Positions 48,101-53,649 of a stretch of DNA of 53,649 nucleotides are shown here, piece by piece. Position 1 is the first letter of the stretch. Each line of letters opens with the position of its first letter. The notes beneath the pieces are model-generated. The model ran no database searches and was not told the origin of the DNA. It worked only from the letters and a program-made list of their open reading frames with translations. This DNA comes from Deltaproteobacteria bacterium (GTDB lineage Bacteria > Myxococcota_A > Polyangia > Polyangiales > Houyiibacteriaceae), in contig JAFDAJ010000032.1 in assembly GCA_019313915.1 (NCBI GenBank), positions 1 through 53,649 of the forward strand, given 5' to 3'. The translations under genes and the position numbers were made by a program.

Positions 48101-48780
48101 GCGGCGGTGCTATCCGCTCCGACACTCACCAAACCGCCTTCGGGCGCCCCCGAAGCGCGCGCGCCGCTGTTGAGCATGTAGACCGCGCCACCTGCGCCCG
48201 GGAACGTATAGGGCTTGTCGCCCGCGAAAGAGTACATGCCCTTGGTGCCGAGTGATTCGGCTGGGAACGGGGCCGTCTGGAAGGCGGCCTGCGTGACGAG
48301 GGGGGGCCTGTCGCTCAAGGTGCCGATCGAGTCGAAGGTCAGCAATCCGAACTTGATGCGCTCGAGGTAGATATCGAGCACGCCGTTTCCACCTTGCGAT
48401 CCAGCGTACGCCGGGATTTCTTGAGGCAGCTGAATGTGCGGAAGGAAGTAGCCCTCATCGTACTGGCCCGTGTAGATGCCGCCGATTCGAACGTCGGAGT
48501 TACACTCGTACGGGGTGAACTCGCCGGTTAGCGCCTGCGCAACGACGGACCAGCGGTTCTGTTCGTACGTACCCGCGCTGCACACCGGAAGGCATTCGAG
48601 GCATGCCGGCGTGGTGCAGAGGCAGTTGGGCTTGCGCTCCATCGACCCAGAAGAGTCGACGAGGAGCATGATATGCGGCCGAATGTTTCGAATGTCGGGC
48701 TCTTGCGCCGAGACCTTCGTGCCCGTTCCAAGGGAAGCCAACAACAAGCTAGTCAAAGCAAAGTAAAGCCAAAATCTCAT
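45184..48780 (-). CDS. pilY1: PilY1-like type IV pilus tip/assembly protein with vWA domain
   Basis: 1198 residues. Signal peptide (1-25, cleaved near SAQ). The N-terminal von Willebrand A region has the MIDAS motif DSSGSM (D42, S44, S46). The C-terminal half is the PilC/PilY1 beta-propeller (VIYAATNDGIIHAFLADDYG, VFRGDTGTVGSAAYTVDADG). PilY1 helps start pili, with minor pilins, and acts as adhesin and mechanosensor. Here it overlaps pilX upstream and the lipoprotein downstream (both ATGA). Cys-rich stretch PNCLCTTPACLECLPVC near 52-68 is notable. The calcium site of the Pseudomonas protein is not obvious. Confidence 0.92.
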   Translation of the reverse strand: MRFWLYFALTSLLLASLGTGTKVSAQEPDIRNIRPHIMLLVDSSGSMERKPNCLCTTPACLECLPVCSAGTYEQNRWSVVAQALTGEFTPYECNSDVRIGGIYTGQYDEGYFLPHIQLPQEIPAYAGSQGGNGVLDIYLERIKFGLLTFDSIGTLSDRPPLVTQAAFQTAPFPAESLGTKGMYSFAGDKPYTFPGAGGAVYMLNSGARASGAPEGGLVSVGADSTAAMTSINASIQATVLGDVGLGKNPLRPFGSTPTAALVADLQTFLQTDADITEKTADPGPGDPFYGCRPRSAVLITDGFPNGDMRGAPVDCELLGQPVGATGCPYEEIVDTVSAMIAAGDLDKFYVIGFALDGNAAQVAAVEALLNDIALVGDTDQAFFVADRAELVTALSTALNEQNQGATSRTAPVSTGLTPGLIQSQFISGFNASLGATDPWDGILERRRIECVAGIPVAQDVEDRDRFQTVLNAQSSAPGDVEAWGSDGGVTFTGGFSRNLWTVLPTDPADINGHLVGNGKAKLTPPRLNNDGIDVPTAGGELIDVPIGEFTKNITADYFGLVNGADDALRDTIVEWVHGVAGSGRENERLGDIYHSTPAIVGPLVDDIADRSYNDWRLGLGHQESPDSSEDLSVIANSWQLDRRPRVIYAATNDGIIHAFLADDYGAGEFTIGNKLEEFACAGNKNAGTELWGFIPPMFLDDLDDLLSGGSKQWFADGSVIVRDLYDVRAFAQDDGGGGTEASPTGQTNVWRTVLFLSFRNGGNGVVALDVTNPCKPEFLWQFTDDNLGDTYGQPTAAQIFLEDSNPTPRGNGGGGVVFRPRQSHGVIILPGGQGVEGASPCTIAAGPALPEGMDTVTPANITPRPDRRCWRGTTTVPPAVQHGRVLYFIDLMTGSIIHELGEDTFPAPLNGAVSVFRGDTGTVGSAAYTVDADGVLWRVDMSSSDPEDWEAEALHDLYYDEAFDSAEPTYYPPALTINRDGEIVILVGTGNIDVLDDATAVNRVVSITEKLTFDGDGFVDTLEGRLNWEIELDLGEQMTGPIELFGGQVFFGSFKAGGGTAIDACPFGGSRVFGLKFLDDPASPGDPVPLLVDSLGDPTIVVDSTDIPALENALLVGLQVTQLPVCTTTQSIAVTDPFSGNTSTLAMPYATSGREFRLMGHLSGSLATSGGLSINILEETITAPEGFTVISGMADTLE

Positions 48781-49472
48781 AGCGACCCCGTCATGAATGG
48801 CCCGCTGATGATGTATGCACGCATGTCAGCGCCGGTCTCGTTACCCTGGCGACCATGGTCTTCGGCGTGCACGTTGTCCGTCGCGGCGGCGGTCTTCAGC
48901 TGCGCACGGCCGCGGGCGGTCAGCGTCGTGCGCATGTACTTGAACTTGGTGCCGCCTTGAGCTGCCGCGCCGGGCGCGAGCTTGCTCACCACGTGCTCGT
49001 CATACACGTCGATGACCACCAGTGGCTCCTGCGCAGAGGTCGCGCCAAACGAGTAGTCCGCGTCATAGGGAAGGTTCGCGAGCAAGCCGGGAGTGACGCC
49101 CCCGTCTTGCGAGAGCAAGGCCTCGAAGTGCTGTGGATAAAGCCGGTAGACGCTGCGGTTGTTGGCAAGCGGCGGCTCCGGGTAACAGCCGGTAGTTTCG
49201 GTGCAGGCCGGGAACTGGATCCCTTCCGTGCTTCCCGGCGTCAGCATCAGGTTCCGGACGGTCGATGGACCGAAGATGTCGAACCACTCGAGGCCGCCGA
49301 TCATCCCTGCGCGGGCCGCATATCGGGTCTGCATTTGCTGCCGGGCAAACCCTGCGCCTCTGAGCTCGTGAGACACAGTATTGGCGGAGAACACGGCGCT
49401 GGCAGTGCCTACCATGATGATCATCAGAACGATGAAGAGCGCCGCGCCTTCCTGTTTTGCGGGATGCTTCAT
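48777..49472 (-). CDS. pilX: minor pilin PilX-like protein
   Basis: 231 residues. Short basic leader then a hydrophobic helix (GAALFIVLMIIMVGTASAVF) as in PilX-type minor pilins. The prepilin cleavage motif is not canonical GFT: it reads QEGAALF with Glu before the Gly. The rest is a soluble domain with a Cys pair (FPACTETTGCYPEP). It sits between pilW and pilY1, start overlapping the pilW stop (TGATG) and stop overlapping the pilY1 start (ATGA). Confidence 0.85.
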   Translation of the reverse strand: MKHPAKQEGAALFIVLMIIMVGTASAVFSANTVSHELRGAGFARQQMQTRYAARAGMIGGLEWFDIFGPSTVRNLMLTPGSTEGIQFPACTETTGCYPEPPLANNRSVYRLYPQHFEALLSQDGGVTPGLLANLPYDADYSFGATSAQEPLVVIDVYDEHVVSKLAPGAAAQGGTKFKYMRTTLTARGRAQLKTAAATDNVHAEDHGRQGNETGADMRAYIISGPFMTGSL

Positions 49473-50809
49473 CAGAGGTTCCTCCTCGCGACGTTCATCA
49501 GCGGGACCTCGATGCGCATTTTTCGGACGCGCGCGGAGCCGGCTTGAGCGGTATCGACCTCGAACCGCGTTCCTGCATCGGTCATCGAGGCGTAGTCGAC
49601 CGTCGCATCCTCCAGCGGGTTACGAATGCCCAACTCGATGATCACCGACCGGACTTGCTGAGGGTTCGCGTTGATCGTCGCTTCGTCTCTCGTTCCCGTA
49701 TGCGAGTTCTCGGATACGGCCGCCGAGCCGGTGCCGGAACCCGTGTCGAGCACGAAACTCACCTGGAAGTTGCTGACGAACTCGGCGATCACTTGGGTGG
49801 AGTTGAGCCGGACGTTTCCCGACGACGAATCGAGAATGCGGCGAACCAGCACCCGGTTCGGCAGTTCGAAGGTGCTCACGCCGCCGTCGCTGGCGAGATT
49901 GGCCGCTGGATTGTTTGGATCGGTACCAATGAAGAAGACGCTGGCCATATCCATGAAGTCGCCGCCGACTTCGGTGTCGTCATAGGGGTCGACGACCGCA
50001 TATTCGACCCATTGCAGAGGTGCGATGGTTGCGCCTTCCGCGGCCCCGGGAAGGCACGCGGTGCCGACGGGAAGGGGATCGGAGGAGTCGAGCTCGATGC
50101 GGACCTCGTTTTGCGTGTTGCCCTTCTTCCCGAAAACCGAGCGAAAGAAGTGCCGCCCCTCAGGCGTCTCGATGTGCAAAACCGATCCTGTCTGGAACGC
50201 GCGCGCTCCATTCTGAGCAATGCCTTTCCAACTTGCGGTCTCGCCAGCCCACGCGGAGTTCCAGTCCAGGTCGCCGGTCAGATACTTCGGTGCGGCGCCG
50301 CTCGTGAAAGGCCCGGCCGTCTGACCCCACGAGAACGTGCGGCGATACGCTTGGTTGCCGTCTTGCAGGACGATGACATCGCCTGCGGTGCTGGCAGAGT
50401 GAACCAGTAATTGGTCGGTCAGGTAGAGGCTGGTCAGGACGCGAAGCCTGTCCGCGTGGACGCCGGCGTTGGCAGTCTCCGGGTCGAGGACCGCGAGGTC
50501 CTCGTCTGCATAATACTGAATCGCACCCATGGGGAGGGTGCCGCCGCCGAGCTTTGGGAGGGTTGGAGCGGTGGCGTCGCACGTGGACTCGAGGCCGCCG
50601 TTGGGCGAGCCGAAGAGGCCTGCCCGCGAGATGTCTCGGCGCAGCTCCATGATCGCGACTCGCGACGTGCCCTGCGAGGTCCCCACGCGTTGCTCCTCGT
50701 AGAACTGCCGGCTCATCGCAGCGCCGAGGCTGTACATCGAGGTGATCGCGGTAAGGCCGACGACCATCGCGACCATCAGCTCAATCAAGGTGAATCCGCT
50801 TTTTGCCAC
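49472..50809 (-). CDS. pilW: minor pilin PilW-like protein
   Basis: 445 residues from the GTG at 50809, chosen because GAGGAGGGA lies 9 bp before it and because it gives the short prepilin leader VAKSGFTLIELMVAMVVG. Longer starts would run into pilV. After the leader peptide and the N-terminal pilin helix comes a large beta-rich domain with a few Cys (STCDATAP and TACLPGAA). It is predicted to form the pilus tip complex with PilV, PilX, FimT and PilY1. Confidence 0.88.
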   Translation of the reverse strand: MAKSGFTLIELMVAMVVGLTAITSMYSLGAAMSRQFYEEQRVGTSQGTSRVAIMELRRDISRAGLFGSPNGGLESTCDATAPTLPKLGGGTLPMGAIQYYADEDLAVLDPETANAGVHADRLRVLTSLYLTDQLLVHSASTAGDVIVLQDGNQAYRRTFSWGQTAGPFTSGAAPKYLTGDLDWNSAWAGETASWKGIAQNGARAFQTGSVLHIETPEGRHFFRSVFGKKGNTQNEVRIELDSSDPLPVGTACLPGAAEGATIAPLQWVEYAVVDPYDDTEVGGDFMDMASVFFIGTDPNNPAANLASDGGVSTFELPNRVLVRRILDSSSGNVRLNSTQVIAEFVSNFQVSFVLDTGSGTGSAAVSENSHTGTRDEATINANPQQVRSVIIELGIRNPLEDATVDYASMTDAGTRFEVDTAQAGSARVRKMRIEVPLMNVARRNL

Positions 50810-50811
50810 GC

Positions 50812-51432
50812 CTAGTCCCTCCTCAGCCATGTGACCACCGTCGACGCGAAAATCACGTTCACGTTCGGGGCGCTCCCGAGGTTCCAGCCGTCCGCGGTCG
50901 CCGCGTCGCACGCCGCGCCTCGGAAATCGCTCCCTGACACCCACTGAGGATGCGTCGCGTTCCCAGCCATGTGACCTTCGCGGTACCAAAACGTGCGCAC
51001 GTCGACCCGGGCCGAGCTTCCCTGTCTAAGCCAGTACAAGCGTAGGTTGGTGCAGTACTTGATCTGGCCGGCGTCTCGGGTGTCGCCGCCAAAGTAATCG
51101 AACCCGTAGGATTCTTCGGTGTCCGCTGGCAGCGGTTTGAGCCAATCGGTCTTGTCCACGGTGGTGGCCAGCGGGGAGAGATAGTCCGTGCCCGTCAACT
51201 CGCTGGTGTTGAGCCCCTGCCGCGACCACGACAACGTGTCCCGTTCGATGCGCGCGATCCAACGTTCGGTGATCGCAAGGGCGGTGTTCATCTCCTGGGC
51301 TGACTTGTTGGCGCCGCTCACCGCACTGTGCATCGAAAGGATGCCGAGTGAGCCGACTGTCATGATGCCGATTGAGATCATGACCTCGACGAGGGTGAAG
51401 CCACCGTGCTGGCGCCGCTCCAAACCGCTCAT
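50812..51432 (-). CDS. pilV: minor pilin PilV-like protein
   Basis: 206 residues. The leader MSGLERRQHGG is cleaved before FTLVEVMISIGIMTVG, the type IV prepilin motif with Glu at +5. The globular part has Cys at KYCTNLRLYW and GAACDAAT. Start overlaps the fimT stop (ATGA). Together with the following genes it forms a single translation-coupled unit, as in the minor pilin clusters of Myxococcus. Confidence 0.9.
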   Translation of the reverse strand: MSGLERRQHGGFTLVEVMISIGIMTVGSLGILSMHSAVSGANKSAQEMNTALAITERWIARIERDTLSWSRQGLNTSELTGTDYLSPLATTVDKTDWLKPLPADTEESYGFDYFGGDTRDAGQIKYCTNLRLYWLRQGSSARVDVRTFWYREGHMAGNATHPQWVSGSDFRGAACDAATADGWNLGSAPNVNVIFASTVVTWLRRD

Positions 51433-52073
51433 CGCAACACCCTCGGGGAACCGGTCCCAAGCGGGATCAACACTTTTCGAGCTACGCCCACTGCGTTGCC
51501 ATCGCGCTCACGATAGGCGAGGAATCCAAACCCGGCCTGCGCGTCGGGGGTCTGCCAGCTCGCAAACAACGTCGCGTCGCGGAACACCTGGTTGTTCGAG
51601 CCCGCCTCGTAGCAGAAGGCGGAATTTTGCCATCCATCCACTCGCACCGTGTCCTGGTCGGACGGATCGGCGTCGTAGGTGTTGGCGTAGACATGATCGA
51701 CGCAGCGCCAGTTGTGGTCGCAGTCCAGATTGTCGAGCACGATACCGCCGAGGTTCCCGAAGGTGGCCAATGAGCAAGCACCACCCGTGCCCCGAAGCGT
51801 CTCGAAGGCCCAGTCCTGATTGCTCAGGCCGAACCCCGAATCGTTCATGTAGACCACTTGATGCGCTCGGCCGTACGCCATCGACATGTATCGCGCGCGC
51901 TGAAACAGCGACACGACATCCCGAGCCACCATCGACACTCGTCGATCCGCCAGCCCGTCGCTCATACTCGGCAGAGCCGCACTCACGAGAACCCCCATGA
52001 CCGCCAACACCACCATGAGCTCCACCAGCGTGAATCCTCGAAGCCTTTTTCTAGATTTCCCAGGCACGTCCAC
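51429..52073 (-). CDS. fimT: GspH/FimT-type pseudopilin
   Basis: 214 residues from a GTG at 52073; a TTG at 52103 would add ten residues and a GTG at 52067 is also possible. Leader VDVPGKSRKRLRG precedes FTLVELMVVLAVMGVLVS with the prepilin cleavage and Glu at +5. The globular domain fits the GspH/FimT fold (RARYMSMAYGRAHQVVYMND) and has several Cys. It is the first gene of the minor-pilin operon. I see no convincing sigma70 or sigma54 promoter ahead of it. Confidence 0.85.
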   Translation of the reverse strand: MDVPGKSRKRLRGFTLVELMVVLAVMGVLVSAALPSMSDGLADRRVSMVARDVVSLFQRARYMSMAYGRAHQVVYMNDSGFGLSNQDWAFETLRGTGGACSLATFGNLGGIVLDNLDCDHNWRCVDHVYANTYDADPSDQDTVRVDGWQNSAFCYEAGSNNQVFRDATLFASWQTPDAQAGFGFLAYRERDGNAVGVARKVLIPLGTGSPRVLR

Positions 52074-52240
52074 TCTAGTTGCAACACCCGTACCGAAATC
52101 CAAACGGAGCTAACCCATGGAAATCAAACGATATCCAACCATGAGTGCACCGCCGAAGCTATGAATAACATGCGGCCTGTATGAAAAGATTACAGAGCCA
52201 GCCGATGATGGATGCTTACAGGCGGGAAGCGACGGCCTGC

Positions 52241-52270
52241 CTTGACAGGGTGAAGGGCAACCACTATCTC
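52241..52270 (+). promoter_or_regulatory. sigma70-type promoter of tRNA-Leu
   Basis: TTGACA (52241-52246), an 18-bp spacer and TATCTC (52265-52270) end 16 bp before the tRNA. The -35 is a perfect match. Confidence 0.65.
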
Positions 52271-52286
52271 GCCCCTCTCTTCTCGT

Positions 52287-52370
52287 GCGGAAGTGGCGGA
52301 ATTGGCAGACGCGCATGATTCAGGTTCATGTATCCGCAAGGATGTGGAGGTTCGAGTCCTCTCTTCCGCA
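52287..52370 (+). tRNA. tRNA-Leu (CAG)
   Basis: Acceptor GCGGAAG pairs with CTTCCGC, A73 follows. The anticodon stem CATGA/TCATG holds the loop TTCAGGT with anticodon CAG. A long variable arm (TATCCGCAAGGATGT) marks a class II tRNA, and the T arm is GGAGG-TTCGAGT-CCTCT. The next bases are CCG, so CCA is not fully encoded and must be added. Length 84. Confidence 0.93.
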
Positions 52371-52442
52371 CCGAGTCCTCTGTAAACGTTCCGCACGTAC
52401 GTACGAGGACTCGACCTACGGTGCACTCGGCCCCTTTGGGGC

Positions 52443-52703
52443 TCAGGCGGCGATCGAGTGCATCGAGAGCTTCTGAGCGCCGTGTAGCGAGACAGCCAGC
52501 ACCAGGCCCTGCATCGAGAGCCGGCACCGCGAACCGTCGACCAAGCCTTGCGCATCGAGCCGAACCAAAAGCTCCTGAACGCGCGTCTCCTGAACACCGA
52601 GCCAGGTCGAGAGGAGCTCGGGGGTCGCGTGCGTATCGGCGCGGCCCGCCTCATACAGGGCCTCGAGTAGACGCCAGCCTAGTTTTTCTTCGTTGGTTTT
52701 CAT
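52443..52703 (-). CDS. small winged-helix-like protein
   Basis: 86 residues from the ATG at 52703; a longer frame to 52772 adds unlikely sequence. The pattern (EEKLGWRLLEALYEAGRAD, then TPELLSTWLGVQETRVQELL, then VRLDAQGLVDGSRCRLSMQG) fits a winged helix with recognition helix and beta wing, ending in a short Leu/Ala-rich helix. It is probably a small transcription regulator or adaptor. A perfect palindrome TCAGTACTGA lies 18 bp before its start and may be its own operator. It sits between tRNA-Leu and the GT39-like gene. Confidence 0.65.
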   Translation of the reverse strand: MKTNEEKLGWRLLEALYEAGRADTHATPELLSTWLGVQETRVQELLVRLDAQGLVDGSRCRLSMQGLVLAVSLHGAQKLSMHSIAA

Positions 52704-52720
52704 TGGAAAGAGAAGATCGC

Positions 52721-52759
52721 TCAGTACTGAAAATCGGTCCAGTTTTTGGTGTTCAGTAC
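52721..52759. promoter_or_regulatory. palindromic operator candidate upstream of the winged-helix gene
   Basis: TCAGTACTGA (52721-52730) is a perfect 10-bp palindrome. A further copy of one arm, TTCAGTAC, lies at 52752-52759, about three helical turns away. Both are in the 98-bp gap ahead of the winged-helix gene. Confidence 0.45.
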
Positions 52760-52801
52760 GTCCGAAACCCACAACCGATCGAATGATATATGCTTTTTGC
52801 C

Positions 52802-53649
52802 TCAGATCTCAAGCCCGACCAGCAAGAACTTGTTGCAGTCCCGTTTGGTGGAGAGCTCGTGGATTTCACGGTCAGGCACTAGCTTTCGGAACCGGTCGAG
52901 TCGCTTGTGCTCGAGGACGAAGTACGCAGTGCGGCCTTCGTTCTCCTCGAGCCACTTGCCGATCCGCTTGTTGTCGGTCTCGGTAAAGACGTACACCCGA
53001 TTGCCGGTGTAGAAGTTCTCGCCCTTCCAGTTCATCTGCCAGGCGACGAGAGGCTCGTCCGCGCTCTTTCTTGCGGCGTAGTAGCGCTGCGTCAGATCGC
53101 GAAGCCCCCAATGGTCGGAGAGGTCGACCATGTACACGTTCAAGCCCCACGCACAGAACATGACCGACACGCCCAACAGGGCGCGAGTCGCGACGGGGCG
53201 CCAGGTTCGAAACGCTGCCGCCGCGCTCGTGACGCCCGCGGCGACCGCGAAGCCCGTCAGGATGGCTCGGTAGTCCAAGTGCTCCGGCCACAGACGGCCG
53301 TAGTTGTAGACGAAGAGATGAATCAGCCGCTCGTTGCCCTGGGGTCGGGCCGATGTCGCCCAACTCAAGTCTCGCCCGACGAATGCAACGAAACACGCGC
53401 CCAGGAGCAACGCCGCGCCGAGGCCCACGCCCCAGTTCGAAGGAGCCAGCCTGGTTTCGGCTTTGGCGAGATCCCTGCGGGCAAGCGCGGCGAGCAGCAT
53501 AGCGAGGGCGATGAGGGCGTAGGCCCGCATCGGTCGAGCTTGCCGCAGCACCCAGTCTTCGACGTCCATGGCATCTGCGGGAACGACTCCTCGCGGGTCT
53601 CCGGCGAGCCAGGCGAAACCGGCGATCGCGCACAGGCCCGCTGCAGCCG
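52802..53649 (-). CDS. membrane glycosyltransferase (GT39/ArnT-like), C-terminal part
   Basis: The reading frame is open to the right window edge, so the true start lies outside. About 282 codons are visible. Four to five hydrophobic segments (around LCAIAGFAWLAG, YALIALAMLLAALA, GVGLGAALLLGACFVAFVG, and ALLGVSVMFCAWGLNVYMV) are followed by a soluble C-terminal domain (LVAWQMNWKGENFYTGNRV, YFVLEHKRLDRFRKL). This resembles the end of dolichyl-phosphate-mannose mannosyltransferase-like or ArnT-like enzymes that transfer sugars from lipid carriers. The catalytic N-terminal loop is not in the window, so activity cannot be judged. Confidence 0.7.
   Translation of the reverse strand, partial: AAAGLCAIAGFAWLAGDPRGVVPADAMDVEDWVLRQARPMRAYALIALAMLLAALARRDLAKAETRLAPSNWGVGLGAALLLGACFVAFVGRDLSWATSARPQGNERLIHLFVYNYGRLWPEHLDYRAILTGFAVAAGVTSAAAAFRTWRPVATRALLGVSVMFCAWGLNVYMVDLSDHWGLRDLTQRYYAARKSADEPLVAWQMNWKGENFYTGNRVYVFTETDNKRIGKWLEENEGRTAYFVLEHKRLDRFRKLVPDREIHELSTKRDCNKFLLVGLEI

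Overview
The window is a GC-rich, gene-dense stretch of bacterial chromosome. The gene content suggests a myxobacterium-like organism (Myxococcota, formerly Deltaproteobacteria). The pointers are an FHA-GAF-sigma54 activator, hybrid two-component proteins, a PilZ/pseudo-receiver protein, a full minor-pilin/PilY1 operon, several Cys-rich or Ala-rich lipoproteins and an FHA protein with a ribbon-helix-helix-like N-terminus. No 16S gene is present, so the assignment is an inference. I see no phage, transposase, CRISPR array or plasmid genes.

Layout. 1-5018: signalling block (NtrC-type regulator running off the left edge, phasin-like protein, REC-HK-REC hybrid kinase, GAF-GGDEF diguanylate cyclase). 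5094-7809: tRNA-Met(CAT), an outer-membrane-like protein coupled to a gamma-carbonic-anhydrase-family protein, and a 5'-3' exonuclease. 7810-12361: a B12-dependent ribonucleotide reductase (nrdJ) with a 547-bp leader and a 755-bp downstream gap rich in repeats. The nrdJ frame is broken by one base near its 3' end. 12362-17168: dapF, then three coupled genes (DUF3604 lipoprotein, PpiC-like protein, HupE/UreJ-like membrane protein). 17165-21733 (minus): yebC-ruvC-ruvA-ruvB plus an unrecognised 517-residue protein. 21819-26011: Cys-rich lipoprotein, processive GT2 glycosyltransferase, gltX, DoxX-like protein. 26131-32030: paired M16 peptidases (one lacking the zinc motif), PilZ protein, CBS protein and the FHA-GAF-AAA+ activator. 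32093-34338: two coupled lipoproteins.

34310-40804 (minus): ftsK, a flippase-like protein, bioA and lnt, mostly overlapping. 40951-44598: an envelope operon (HEAT-repeat lipoprotein, FHA protein, DUF4398-like protein, OmpA-like lipoprotein). 44624-52073 (minus): the type IV pilus minor-pilin operon fimT/gspH-pilV-pilW-pilX-pilY1 plus a trailing lipoprotein. 52287-53649: tRNA-Leu(CAG), a small winged-helix protein with a palindrome in front of it, and the C-terminal part of a GT39-like membrane protein.

Most genes are stacked by start/stop overlaps (ATGA, GTGA or TGATG), and several convergent pairs overlap at their 3' ends. The best leads are the nrdJ frameshift and its structured-looking leader, a 127-bp imperfect palindrome at the nrdJ stop codon, an intergenic GCCAGT/GCCAGC hexamer repeat family (one array sits at the bioA start), the DUF3604-PpiC-HupE module, and a possible broken start of the DUF4398-like gene.
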